A stretch of 64,000 nt of DNA from an uncultured Pelagibacteraceae bacterium. Lineage in GTDB: Bacteria; Pseudomonadota; Alphaproteobacteria; Pelagibacterales; Pelagibacteraceae. Position 1 is the first letter of the stretch; every line of letters begins with the position of its first letter. A model generated the notes under the pieces. The model was not told where the DNA came from. It did not search any database and was given only the letters and a program-made list of their open reading frames with translations. The stretch is taken from contig CACJNV010000004.1 of NCBI GenBank assembly GCA_902594865.1, positions 1 through 64,000 of the forward strand, written 5' to 3'. Of the stretch, positions 51,638-60,098 are shown one piece after another. The translations under genes and the position numbers were made by a program.

Positions 51638-52331
51638 TATACTCTCCAACTAAATAGGCTATAGTTCCACCGATTACACCTGCTAATAGAATTGACCACT
51701 CAGGTGAAAATAAATAAATAATTGGTCCTAAAATTATTCCAAGTAAGACAGATAATGTAACTTGTATAGTTTTTGATGCTCCAACCATCATGCATAAAAA
51801 ATAAACTGGATTAAGAATTGCTAATCCAATCATCATATCTTTATTCATGAATTCTGAAAAATAAAAACCTATAAATGTTCCAATAACAGATACACTTACT
51901 GTTGCAGTTCCAATTCCAATCCAGTAATCGATCCTATATTCTTTTGGAATTTTCTTATAATTGCTTTTCATGATCAACCACGCTGAAACAGCAATAAAAT
52001 GACAAGAAAAGTAATACTTCCACTTAGGTTGAGATTTGTGCATCATTAAAGGAAATAAAGATACAGCCATTGGATAAAGTCGAGCATTTACAAACCATAC
52101 TGCTAGAAAAATATTCAATAAAGATGCTCCAATCAACATAGACTCTGCCATTACCAATGAACCTGGTAAAGCATAAGTTAAAACAGTTGAAAAAATACTT
52201 TCCTGAATATTAAAACCTAAATTTTTAAATAGAGCTCCAATTGCTATAAAGCAACAAGTAAGAGCTATAGCTGGACTATCATGAGTAAATATAGATCTAT
52301 ATCCTTTAAAGAAAAAATTTTTATTAATCAT
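51627..52331 (-). CDS. azlC: AzlC-like branched-chain amino acid exporter subunit
   Basis: This is 234 residues with about six hydrophobic segments and AzlC features (FTHDSPAIALTCCFIAIGALFKNLGF, LPGSLVMAESMLIGASLLNIFLAVWFVNARLYPMA). AzlC and AzlD together export branched-chain amino acids or analogues such as azaleucine. The start overlaps the stop of livF by one base, so an exporter is translationally coupled to an importer ATPase. Confidence 0.82.
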   Translation of the reverse strand: MINKNFFFKGYRSIFTHDSPAIALTCCFIAIGALFKNLGFNIQESIFSTVLTYALPGSLVMAESMLIGASLLNIFLAVWFVNARLYPMAVSLFPLMMHKSQPKWKYYFSCHFIAVSAWLIMKSNYKKIPKEYRIDYWIGIGTATVSVSVIGTFIGFYFSEFMNKDMMIGLAILNPVYFLCMMVGASKTIQVTLSVLLGIILGPIIYLFSPEWSILLAGVIGGTIAYLVGEYNVS

Positions 52332-53116
52332 TATCCACCTAGGAACAGTCTACCAACATCAGGATTTTGAAGTAAATCGTCTCCTTTACCTGCAATTGCA
52401 GTTTGCCCAGATACTAAAACGTATCCTATATCTGCAAACTCCAATCCTTTTTTGGCATTTTGTTCTACTAGAATGATTGTTTTTTTTTCATTTTGCTGAA
52501 GATCTCTTAATATTTCAAAAACCATCTCAATATATCTAGGTTCAAGTCCAATTGACGGTTCGTCTACTAAAAGTACTGAAGGTTTCATAACTAACGCTCT
52601 AGATATTTCTAGCAATCTTCTCTCCCCACCAGATAAAACTTTTGCTGGTTGATTTCTTCTATTTCTTAACCTTTCATACTTTTCAAAAATTCTTTCAGCT
52701 TCTTCATATGACTCATCTGTTTTTTCTTTTATATATCCTCCCATTAATAGGTTTTCTTCTACAGTCATATCTGGAAATACAGAGTTATCCTGCAATATAT
52801 AAGCTATACCGACTGACTTTAACTTTTCTGCTGGGGTAAGATTTGTAATTTCTTTTCCTTCAAGTTCAATTTGACCAGAAAAAATATTTGTAAAACCATA
52901 TATTGAATGAAGAATTGTAGATTTACCTGCACCATTAGGTCCAATTAAACATAAAGACTGAGCTTTATTTACGAATAAATCAAAGTTATGTAAAATTTCC
53001 ATTTTTCCATAACCTGCGTTTAAATTTTTAATAGTTAAATGAACTTCGTTGGGAGATAATTTTTTTAAATCATCTGGTGTCGGAGCTTTTCCTAATACTT
53101 CATATTGATTGGCCAT
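52331..53116 (-). CDS. livF: HAAT ABC transporter ATPase LivF-like
   Basis: This is 261 residues, with a 27-residue N-terminal extension (MANQYEVLGKAPTPDDLKKL...) before the ATPase core. Walker A is GPNGAGKSTILHSI, the signature LSGGERRLLEISRAL and Walker B VLLVDEPSIGLEP. It overlaps livG upstream and azlC downstream by one base each. Confidence 0.92.
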   Translation of the reverse strand: MANQYEVLGKAPTPDDLKKLSPNEVHLTIKNLNAGYGKMEILHNFDLFVNKAQSLCLIGPNGAGKSTILHSIYGFTNIFSGQIELEGKEITNLTPAEKLKSVGIAYILQDNSVFPDMTVEENLLMGGYIKEKTDESYEEAERIFEKYERLRNRRNQPAKVLSGGERRLLEISRALVMKPSVLLVDEPSIGLEPRYIEMVFEILRDLQQNEKKTIILVEQNAKKGLEFADIGYVLVSGQTAIAGKGDDLLQNPDVGRLFLGG

Positions 53117-53856
53117 TATTGAGCTCCTAAATACGCGTCAATAACACGTTTATCGTTTTTAATTTCGTCTGGCGATCCATTAGCTAACATTTTACCATGA
53201 GCTAAACAAAAAATATTTTCTGCTAATTGCATAATCACTCTCATATTGTGTTCAATAACCAAAAGAGTAATCCCAAAATCTTGGTTAACTTTAATTAATC
53301 TATCAATAATACCATTTATCAGTGTCGGATTAATTCCAGCCGTGGGTTCATCTAGCAATAACATCTCTGGTTCATTCATTAATGCCATAGCAAGCTCTAG
53401 TAATTTTTGCTGACCAAAAGACAGATCTCCAGCTCTTAGCTTTCTTTTTTGATATAAACCTACAAAATTTAATAAATTTTCTGCTTTATCTGTTAATTCT
53501 TTTGGAATTTTTGAAAATAATTTCATTAAATCTGCGTCACTACCTTTATGACTAATAAGCATATTTTCTATACAATTAAGCTTTCCATAAATTCTTGTTT
53601 GCTGAAATGTTCTCAATAATCCTAACTTAGCAATTATGGGAACTGGTAACTCAGAAACTTCTTTTCCATTAAATTTAATAGATCCATTATCAATTGGGTA
53701 AGTTCCTACAATCGAATTAAATAATGTAGTTTTTCCTGAACCATTTGGTCCAATCAATCCAACTATCTTTCCTTTTTCAACATTCATTGAGATATCAACA
53801 TTAGCTTTAACGCCACCAAATGATTTGCTTACATTGCTAACTTCTAAAATACTCAT
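53116..53856 (-). CDS. livG: HAAT ABC transporter ATPase LivG-like
   Basis: This is 246 residues: Walker A (GPNGSGKTTLFNSI), LRTFQQTRIYGKLNCIENMLI, a signature degenerate to LSFGQQKLLELAMAL, Walker B (MLLLDEPTAGINP) and VIEHNMRVIMQLAENIFCLAHG. LSFGQ in place of LSGGQ is seen in other LivG-type proteins. It overlaps livM by 4 nt. Confidence 0.92.
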   Translation of the reverse strand: MSILEVSNVSKSFGGVKANVDISMNVEKGKIVGLIGPNGSGKTTLFNSIVGTYPIDNGSIKFNGKEVSELPVPIIAKLGLLRTFQQTRIYGKLNCIENMLISHKGSDADLMKLFSKIPKELTDKAENLLNFVGLYQKRKLRAGDLSFGQQKLLELAMALMNEPEMLLLDEPTAGINPTLINGIIDRLIKVNQDFGITLLVIEHNMRVIMQLAENIFCLAHGKMLANGSPDEIKNDKRVIDAYLGAQ

Positions 53857-54902
53857 TTAAGTTCTACCTGTGCCTTACGATCTTTTTCATCCACTACTTC
53901 ACCAAATCGCTCTGGATATTTTTCCCTTAGCCATCCCATAATTCCTTCTGGGAAATAAATTACAATCACAACAATCAAAACTCCTAAAGCAACATACTGC
54001 CAACCCAAAAAGAAAGTCCAAAAGCCTTCTTTAAAAATGTGAAATATAGTTGCACCAATAATTGGGCCCCAAAGAGTTCCTTTACCTCCAAGTATTGCCA
54101 TCAGAACCATGAATACTCCCATCTCTCTTCCGTCAAATGCAACATCTGTTGAATCGATGTATCCAACTAAGCCACCCATTATTCCTCCTGCCAATCCACA
54201 GAAGAAAGCTGAGATCATCCAGCCAATAATTTTATACTTCATTGTTTCAATACCCATTGCTTCAGCTTTATCCTCATTATCTCTAATAGCGTTAAGTATT
54301 AATTTAAATCTTGTAGAATAGATTGAACGAACTGCAATGAATGTGAGCACTAATGTGAAGAAGCTTAAGAAATAGAAAAACTCCCCCCTTGCTTCTAAGC
54401 TGCCAACATTTGGAAAAGGTGGTGTAGTAAAGCCTTGACCTGCTCCAATAATTTCTATTCCACCAGAAATTTCACCCGCAGCTACACCTAAACCTAATGT
54501 ACAAATTGCAAAATAATGTCCTCTAAGCCCAAGAATAGAATATCCTATCAAACCAGCTACAATAGTTGGAACTACAGCAGCTACGACTAGTCCAACTGCC
54601 ATACCTTGAAAAAACTGTGTTGGAGTATGAACAAATGTTTTTTCCCCTCCACTCTCCGTCCATTCAGCTAATGGAAAAAACATTCCAACTTGAACAGAAG
54701 CGCATAGGTACATTCCTAATCCATAAAATAATATATTTCCAAATGAATTATAGCCCATCTCCCCACCTTGGATGTTCCAAGTAGTAGCAAGAACTATTAA
54801 AACACAAAGGATAGATAGCTGAACTTTAAAGGCAGGAAATATAAAAGGGGCAGCTAATCCAAATATTAATATTGCTGCATATAAAATAAAATTCTTATTC
54901 AT
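53853..54902 (-). CDS. livM: HAAT ABC transporter permease LivM-like
   Basis: This is a 349-residue permease: YNSFGNILFYGLGMYLCASVQ near the N-terminus, LGLRGHYFAICTLGLGVAAGEISGG, and the coupling motif RFKLILNAIRDNEDKAEAMGIETMKYK. The C-terminus is charged and cytoplasmic. It overlaps livG by 4 nt and starts 14 bases after livH. Confidence 0.92.
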   Translation of the reverse strand: MNKNFILYAAILIFGLAAPFIFPAFKVQLSILCVLIVLATTWNIQGGEMGYNSFGNILFYGLGMYLCASVQVGMFFPLAEWTESGGEKTFVHTPTQFFQGMAVGLVVAAVVPTIVAGLIGYSILGLRGHYFAICTLGLGVAAGEISGGIEIIGAGQGFTTPPFPNVGSLEARGEFFYFLSFFTLVLTFIAVRSIYSTRFKLILNAIRDNEDKAEAMGIETMKYKIIGWMISAFFCGLAGGIMGGLVGYIDSTDVAFDGREMGVFMVLMAILGGKGTLWGPIIGATIFHIFKEGFWTFFLGWQYVALGVLIVVIVIYFPEGIMGWLREKYPERFGEVVDEKDRKAQVELK

Positions 54903-54916
54903 TTTTCATCTCAATC

Positions 54917-55810
54917 TTACTTTAAATATTCTCTTTTTCTTGAAAGTTTAAATCTTCTATAAACTAGGATTAACACTAATAATAAAAATACTGAACCAAT
55001 TCTAAATTCTGTACCCAGTATATAATCTGCAAATTCTTCAAATACTCCTAATCCCATTCCCGACATTGCTACTCCAGGTAAGTTTCCTAATCCTGCAACA
55101 ATTACGATCATGAAAGATCTGATTGTGTAGGGTAATCCCATGTAAGGATGAATTGTGAAAGTTATAGATATTAAAGCACCAGCAACACCACAAAGAGCAG
55201 CATTTATTCCAAATGTTGCGGCATAAACTTTTTCCGTATCGACACCTAAAATCTTTGCAGCTCTTGCATTTTGAGCTGTAGCTCTAATTGCACGCCCTAG
55301 CTTTGATTTTTTCATGTAAATAACCAAACAAATTGCAAATACAATGCTAATAAACGCTGAAAATATTTTTGAATTTGGTAACACAACATTGTTATCAAAC
55401 AACATAGTTGTTCCATAACCAGAATTTGCAAGTACAACGTCTGCACCAAATGCAAAATTCATTAATTGCATGAAAAGAATACTTATTCCAAAAGTTGCTA
55501 AAATAGAAATAAATAGATCTCTATCTACTACTTTATTTATTACGAGTTTGTAAATCGCTATACCAACAAAGTACATTATTACTGGTGCAACAATTACTCC
55601 CCATGCTGGATGAATACCATAGAGATACATAAAGTATGCAATGTATCCTCCTAAAATTACAAGATCTCCTTGTGCAATGTTAATTATATTCATCACACCC
55701 CATTGAAGTGCCATTCCATATGCAATCAATGCAAACAAAACTCCTAGCAAAATACCATCCAAGCAAGCTTGAAGAGTTATCATAGGATATTGAAATACAA
55801 GAAAATCCAT
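54917..55810 (-). CDS. livH: HAAT ABC transporter permease LivH-like
   Basis: This is a 297-residue permease opening with LQACLDGILLGVLFALIAYGMALQWGVMNIINIAQGDLVILGGY, and the coupling loop RAIRATAQNARAAKILGVDTEKVYA. It is the first membrane gene after the binding protein, separated from it by a terminator hairpin whose U-tract ends 22 bases before this ATG. Confidence 0.92.
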   Translation of the reverse strand: MDFLVFQYPMITLQACLDGILLGVLFALIAYGMALQWGVMNIINIAQGDLVILGGYIAYFMYLYGIHPAWGVIVAPVIMYFVGIAIYKLVINKVVDRDLFISILATFGISILFMQLMNFAFGADVVLANSGYGTTMLFDNNVVLPNSKIFSAFISIVFAICLVIYMKKSKLGRAIRATAQNARAAKILGVDTEKVYAATFGINAALCGVAGALISITFTIHPYMGLPYTIRSFMIVIVAGLGNLPGVAMSGMGLGVFEEFADYILGTEFRIGSVFLLLVLILVYRRFKLSRKREYLK

Positions 55811-55832
55811 AAAAAGTATTTTTGGGTTATAT

Positions 55833-55863
55833 AAAAAAAAGCCCCCTATGACTAGGGGGCTTT
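55833..55863 (-). terminator. Intra-operon terminator between binding-protein and permease genes
   Basis: On the minus strand AAAGCCCCCTA and TAGGGGGCTTT form an 11-pair stem with a four-base loop; eight T lie at its end. It lies between the binding-protein stop (55875) and the livH start (55810). Like the hairpin at 25863-25895, it would let the binding protein be made in excess over the membrane parts. Confidence 0.9.
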
Positions 55864-55874
55864 AGTATTTTATT

Positions 55875-57113
55875 TTATCTTTCCGACCACTTAGGAATTG
55901 GATGTATCAACTTAGCTGATGCCCATTTTAATGGAGCAACAACTTTGTTTTCACATTTTCCTGAAGCATCACACATTACTTGGAAAAGTACCATTGGTTT
56001 GTCAACGTTCTGACCACCAGGTGCAAATTTAATATTTCCATAGAATGTTTGCATATTCGTAGCTGCAAGAGCATCTCTTACTTTCTTTTGATCGAAAGAA
56101 TTTGCTCTTTCAAATGCGTCTTTGAATACCAATAAAGCAGCTGAAGATTCAGCAGATTGGTAAGGTGGATCATATCCAAACTCTTTCTCAAAGTCTGCAG
56201 CATAAGTCATACCATCTTTAAAGAAATCATCTTTATAAGTTAGTGACTTGTGCCATTGAGAAGCACAAAGTGCATACTGTGAATTTTTACCATGCTGTTT
56301 AGATAGCTTAGCAGCATCACAGTGAGTCATGGCTAACATTGGAACATCAACTTTCATTTCAGCAATTTGTCTGATCGCAGTTAATGCACCTTTTGTGTGG
56401 CCTGATACAACAAGTACATCTGGTTTCATCTGTTTTACTTTAACCAAAGTAGCAGCCATATCATTTAGCTCTTTAGGCAATTTATCGTCGATTATGATTT
56501 TAGAACCAGTTCTTTCTGCAGCATCTAAAATACCTAATCTAACGTCCTGTGAGAATGCATCTTGTTCAAACGCTTGTGCAATTCTTACTGGTTTTCCACC
56601 ATTTAACTCAACTGCTGTTTCGATAGCAACATCAAGATATAAGTTAGCTGGAGCTAATACAGCAAATAGATATTTGTAACCTTTAGTAAACAAAGATCTA
56701 GATGCACCATTTGCTTCAACCATTGGAACACCATATTTTTCAGTCACTGGCGCAATCGCTTTAGTTAAACCAGAACTGTAAGGGCCAAGCATAAACTCAA
56801 CACCATCTTGTGAAATTAATCTTTCTGCAAGCTGTGCAGCTCTCTTAGGGTTTGATTCATCATCGTAATAAATAATGTCAAACTTATAAGTCTTTCCACC
56901 AACTTTAACACCACCCATGCTGTTAATTCTGTCAACGGCCATGTTATAACCATTTTGAGTATGAACACCATTTGATGAGTATTTACCAGTTAAGGAAATC
57001 GCAGCACCTAAAATAATTTTGTCACCAACAACTTTTGCAAATGATGCAACTGAAGTTGAAAATAAAATTACTAATGCAGAAACAAAACTTAAAATTATTT
57101 TATTTAATCTCAT
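55875..57113 (-). CDS. HAAT-type periplasmic binding protein
   Basis: This is 412 residues. A signal peptide ends near VASFA (residue 26) and the mature protein begins KVVGDKIILGAAISLTGKYSSNGVHTQNGYNMAVDRINSMGGV. Family motifs include YYDDESNPKRAAQLAERLI, GPYSSGLTKAIAPVTEKYGVPMVEANGAS and PYQSAESSAALLVFKDA. It has a GAGGA ribosome site. Cysteines in ALCASQ and QVMCDASGKCENK could be disulfides. It heads the second transporter operon; the cargo is an amino acid or a related amide, not determined. Confidence 0.9.
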   Translation of the reverse strand: MRLNKIILSFVSALVILFSTSVASFAKVVGDKIILGAAISLTGKYSSNGVHTQNGYNMAVDRINSMGGVKVGGKTYKFDIIYYDDESNPKRAAQLAERLISQDGVEFMLGPYSSGLTKAIAPVTEKYGVPMVEANGASRSLFTKGYKYLFAVLAPANLYLDVAIETAVELNGGKPVRIAQAFEQDAFSQDVRLGILDAAERTGSKIIIDDKLPKELNDMAATLVKVKQMKPDVLVVSGHTKGALTAIRQIAEMKVDVPMLAMTHCDAAKLSKQHGKNSQYALCASQWHKSLTYKDDFFKDGMTYAADFEKEFGYDPPYQSAESSAALLVFKDAFERANSFDQKKVRDALAATNMQTFYGNIKFAPGGQNVDKPMVLFQVMCDASGKCENKVVAPLKWASAKLIHPIPKWSER

Positions 57114-57199
57114 TTTATTTCCTCTTTAATTAATTAATTATGTGGTGATTTAATAAAGAAATTTTATTTTATGCAAGTGGCAATAAAGGCCAAATCTAA

Positions 57200-57814
57200 T
57201 TAATATTGTTGAGTTACAACAATTATTGCGGCAATAATTACTAAAACACTCGCAGAAATTGTATTAATTGTTTTTGGATTAGCAGTTATCCACTTTATTA
57301 ATTTTTGTGCGAGCATTGCATAACCAATCAAAGATAAAAAATCTAAAACGATGTAAGTTGTAATTAAAATTACAAATTGAGCCAATAAATTAGAATTAAA
57401 GTCAATAAATTGAGGAAAAATAAAAGGAAAAAACATCCAAGCCTTAGGGCTTGTACCTGCAACTAAAAAACCATCTCTAAAAAAAGATAAGTTACTTTTT
57501 TCTATTTCTCCTTCACTTGAAATACTTTTTGGTCGAGATTTATAAATATCATAAGCTAAATATAATAAATAAATTATTCCAATCCATTTAAACGCATTAA
57601 GTATCTTTGAGTTCTCTGAAAAAAAAGATCCAATGACAAAAATAACTAAAGTTGCTTGAATCAAATTTGCTGTTACATCACCTAAAGCAGACCATATACA
57701 TTTTCCGACTCCATAATTCATTGAATAAGAGATAATTACAATCCTGGGAGTTCCGGGTGTAATAAATAAAAAAATAATTATCTGTAGATAGAGTATAAAA
57801 TCTAGGGGGAGCAT
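57200..57814 (-). CDS. LysE/RhtB family exporter
   Basis: This is a 204-residue permease with about six hydrophobic segments and LysE features (FLFITPGTPRIVIISYSMNYG, FLVAGTSPKAWMFFPFIFPQF). It differs clearly from the LysE protein at 15507. Its ATG lies right after seven U residues that follow a long hairpin, with no Shine-Dalgarno. The family exports amino acids. Confidence 0.83.
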   Translation of the reverse strand: MLPLDFILYLQIIIFLFITPGTPRIVIISYSMNYGVGKCIWSALGDVTANLIQATLVIFVIGSFFSENSKILNAFKWIGIIYLLYLAYDIYKSRPKSISSEGEIEKSNLSFFRDGFLVAGTSPKAWMFFPFIFPQFIDFNSNLLAQFVILITTYIVLDFLSLIGYAMLAQKLIKWITANPKTINTISASVLVIIAAIIVVTQQY

Positions 57815-57869
57815 AAAAAAAGATAGTCCTTAAAAACCGGGAGCTAAAGATGGCTAAGAAGGACTATCT
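57815..57869 (-). terminator. Hairpin plus U7 ending at the LysE start codon
   Basis: AGATAGTCCTT and AAGGACTATCT (plus-strand 57821-57831 and 57859-57869) form a perfect 11-pair stem around a 27-base loop. On the minus strand seven T and then the ATG of the LysE gene follow directly. It may terminate or attenuate transcription into that gene. On the plus strand the same stem overlaps a short ORF with a good ribosome site. Confidence 0.65.
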
Positions 57870-57891
57870 AATACATAATATCAGAGGCTAA
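57850..57891 (+). CDS. Possible 13-residue leader peptide
   Basis: GGGAG (57839-57843) lies six bases before an ATG at 57850 that opens MAKKDYLIHNIRG and a TAA at 57889-57891. Codons 4-7 lie inside the 3' arm of the 57821-57869 hairpin, so a translating ribosome would open the stem. It is 40 bases upstream of the next gene. Short frames occur by chance, but the Shine-Dalgarno is better than for most genes in this window. Confidence 0.35.
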   Translation: MAKKDYLIHNIRG

Positions 57892-57931
57892 AAAAAATGC
57901 ATTAAATATTTTTTTCAAATATAAAGGATTT

Positions 57932-58228
57932 ATGAAAAAAAAAGGTCACAGACCAATTACCAGAGTTAAAAATCCAGAGCCCAAAATGGACGATCCGGAT
58001 TGGATCATTTGGGCAGCCTGGGCAGATAGGATCACTTTCGAGGAAATTGAAAAAAAAACAGGGAAGAAAGAATCTGATGTAATTAAAATTATGCGAAGAT
58101 CTCTAAAACCATCATCTTTCAGGTTATGGAGAAAAAGAGTAAACCAAAAAAGTATAAAACATCGAAAAAAATTTGAATATTCTAGAAAAGAAATAGCTAG
58201 TAAAATTAAAAAAGGTGACTATCTATAG
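57932..58228 (+). CDS. TIGR03643/DUF2805 family protein
   Basis: This is 98 residues, basic, with the family core DPDWIIWAAWADRITFEEIEKKTGKKESDVIKIMRRSLKPSSFRLWRKRV. The DRITFEEIEKKTGKKESDVIKIMR stretch looks like a helix-turn-helix, so DNA or RNA binding is possible, but no role is established. It is followed three bases later by the glutaredoxin gene and preceded by the structured leader. Confidence 0.85.
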   Translation: MKKKGHRPITRVKNPEPKMDDPDWIIWAAWADRITFEEIEKKTGKKESDVIKIMRRSLKPSSFRLWRKRVNQKSIKHRKKFEYSRKEIASKIKKGDYL

Positions 58229-58231
58229 TTC

Positions 58232-58489
58232 ATGAAAAAAATTACCATGTATACAGGTCCGCTATGTAATTATTGTGAGGCTGCAAAAAGATTATTAGCT
58301 AGAAATAATGCGCCTTATAATGAAATTGATATTTCAAAAGTTGATGGAGCAATGGATGAAATGATTAAAAAAGCTAATGGAAAAAGAACTATTCCACAAA
58401 TTTTTTTTGATGACCAGCATATTGGTGGTTATGATGAAGTAAGAGCATTAGAAAAAGAAAATAAACTTCAAGATCTTTTAAATAATTAA
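58232..58489 (+). CDS. grxC: Glutaredoxin 3-like
   Basis: This 85-residue thioredoxin-fold protein has active site CNYC (residues 12-15) in place of the usual CPYC, the cis-proline region RTIPQIFFDD and the glutathione-binding GGYDEVRALEKE. It reduces disulfides and mixed glutathione disulfides in the cytoplasm. Its stop shares TTAA with the convergent DUF1479 gene. Confidence 0.9.
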   Translation: MKKITMYTGPLCNYCEAAKRLLARNNAPYNEIDISKVDGAMDEMIKKANGKRTIPQIFFDDQHIGGYDEVRALEKENKLQDLLNN

Positions 58490-59718
58490 TTCCATTCTTC
58501 TAAAGCTAATTGTTTCTTAGCTAAAGAGTTTAAATCTTTTAATTTAACTCTATCTTTATAGTTAATTTCATAATCTTCAGACGCAAAATCTGGTGGACTC
58601 TTTCCTTCCAAAAATTTTTTTGATTGTTTTAACGTATAATCTAGATTTTTTTTACAATAAGGTGTTGCACCAACGTAAACAACATTTGAATAATTTTTTC
58701 CTGAATGCTTGTCTTCAACGGCATGAACAACATCCGGATGCCACCAAACAGTATCACCTGGCTTCATTTTTGGAATTGAAACCAAACCTTTTAACAGTAA
58801 TGAATGATAATCTTTATTTACTGATAAAGCTCTACCAAGTTTTGATCCACATAATTCATTTTCTTCAACATCATCTTGTAATGCTCTGGTTAAAACATAA
58901 GCAATTCCTTTAGCAATAGGTATTAATTGTAAAGTTCCATCACTTGGTCCTTGCTCTGTTAAAGCAGTCCATCCTTGAAATGTTCTAAATACATGTGCAA
59001 CCGCAGGAGACTCGAATTCTATTGTTCTATCTCTATACTTTGCATCAAATGGATTATATTTTTCAAAGTTGTCAGAAAAAATATCTCTATAAATTTTTTG
59101 ATAATAACTGTCGGTCCATCTTTCAATTGATCCAGCATCACAATGAGGAGAAAGTCCCAAAGTATCATCCCCTGGCTCTCTTCTTCTTACTCTATCTGCA
59201 TAAGATAATTCTTTATTTGGATCAAAAACTTTATATTCAGAGTTTTCATAAATCCAAAGATTATTTAGCCATTTTTTTACTTTAGCCATTTGCTCTGAGT
59301 GTCTAATTTCAATCTGTGCTCTTGACCAATAAAGACCATAAATTTGAGGTTTTGCAGACTGTAAGTCACTAAAATATTTATCTAAATTAGATTTTTTTTT
59401 TTGATCCTCATAATAATTATTTTCATCGATGTATTTCTCTAATTTCTCATTCAAATTCTGTATCATTTTGTCATCAAAAACATCACGGATAATTACACAG
59501 CCTCTTTTTTTAATATTGCTTATTTCTTGAATATTTTCCTGATCTATCTGATTAAAACTTATCTCAGGAATTATAGATTTATTTTTTTTTTCAAGAGTTA
59601 AAATTTCATCTATTTCAGATTTTACAAATTTTTCTATTTTATTGAAATTTTCTATGTAATTTTTTGAAAAATTTCTTAATTCTTTTTTTATTGCCTTTAT
59701 ATCAATATCTTCAAACAT
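58486..59718 (-). CDS. DUF1479 (YbiU-like) Fe(II)/2OG oxygenase-fold protein
   Basis: This is 410 residues. After a helical N-terminus (coiled, Lys/Glu-rich, about 1-60) comes a double-stranded beta-helix domain. LSPHCDAGSIERWTDSYYQ carries the HxD iron motif, and KPGDTVWWHPDVVHAVEDKHSGKNYSNVVYVGATP the distal His and 2OG-binding region. YbiU is the E. coli relative and has no established substrate. It is the last gene of the six-gene minus-strand unit. Confidence 0.83.
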   Translation of the reverse strand: MFEDIDIKAIKKELRNFSKNYIENFNKIEKFVKSEIDEILTLEKKNKSIIPEISFNQIDQENIQEISNIKKRGCVIIRDVFDDKMIQNLNEKLEKYIDENNYYEDQKKKSNLDKYFSDLQSAKPQIYGLYWSRAQIEIRHSEQMAKVKKWLNNLWIYENSEYKVFDPNKELSYADRVRRREPGDDTLGLSPHCDAGSIERWTDSYYQKIYRDIFSDNFEKYNPFDAKYRDRTIEFESPAVAHVFRTFQGWTALTEQGPSDGTLQLIPIAKGIAYVLTRALQDDVEENELCGSKLGRALSVNKDYHSLLLKGLVSIPKMKPGDTVWWHPDVVHAVEDKHSGKNYSNVVYVGATPYCKKNLDYTLKQSKKFLEGKSPPDFASEDYEINYKDRVKLKDLNSLAKKQLALEEWN

Positions 59719-59723
59719 TAAAT

Positions 59724-60098
59724 CTAGCTCTTTGGTTTAAAAACTAAACATACTCCGTTATTGCAAAATCTCTTTCCAGTTGGTTTAGGACCATCATCAA
59801 ATATATGACCATGATGTCCACCACATTTTTTACAATGATATTCGGTTCTTGCATAACCTAAATAGTGATCTGTTTTTGTTTCAAACACATCTGGTAGAGA
59901 CTCATAAAAAGAAGGCCAACCTGATCCACTCTCATATTTCGTTTTCGAGTCAAATAATTTTTCTCCACAATTTGCACAATGAAAACTTCCTTCCCTTTTT
60001 TCATAATTTAACTCACTTGATCCTGCACGCTCAGTCCCCTCTTCAAATAAAATTAATTTTTGTTCTGCAGTTAAATTTGGATTTATTTTTTTTGTCAT
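59724..60098 (-). CDS. msrB: Peptide-methionine (R)-S-oxide reductase
   Basis: This is 124 residues with zinc cysteines CANC and CKKC, the signature YESGSGWPSFYESL, YHCKKCGGHHGHIFDDGP and the catalytic Cys in GKRFCNNGVCLVF. It repairs oxidised methionine (R form). It overlaps the deacetylase-like gene by 4 nt (ATGA). No msrA is adjacent. Confidence 0.95.
   Translation of the reverse strand: MTKKINPNLTAEQKLILFEEGTERAGSSELNYEKREGSFHCANCGEKLFDSKTKYESGSGWPSFYESLPDVFETKTDHYLGYARTEYHCKKCGGHHGHIFDDGPKPTGKRFCNNGVCLVFKPKS

Noticed and set aside
57815..57891. Known SAM-II/SAM-V or glycine riboswitch upstream of the TIGR03643 gene
   Set aside because: The loop and junction sequences do not match the consensus of those classes as I remember them; only an unclassified hairpin can be supported.
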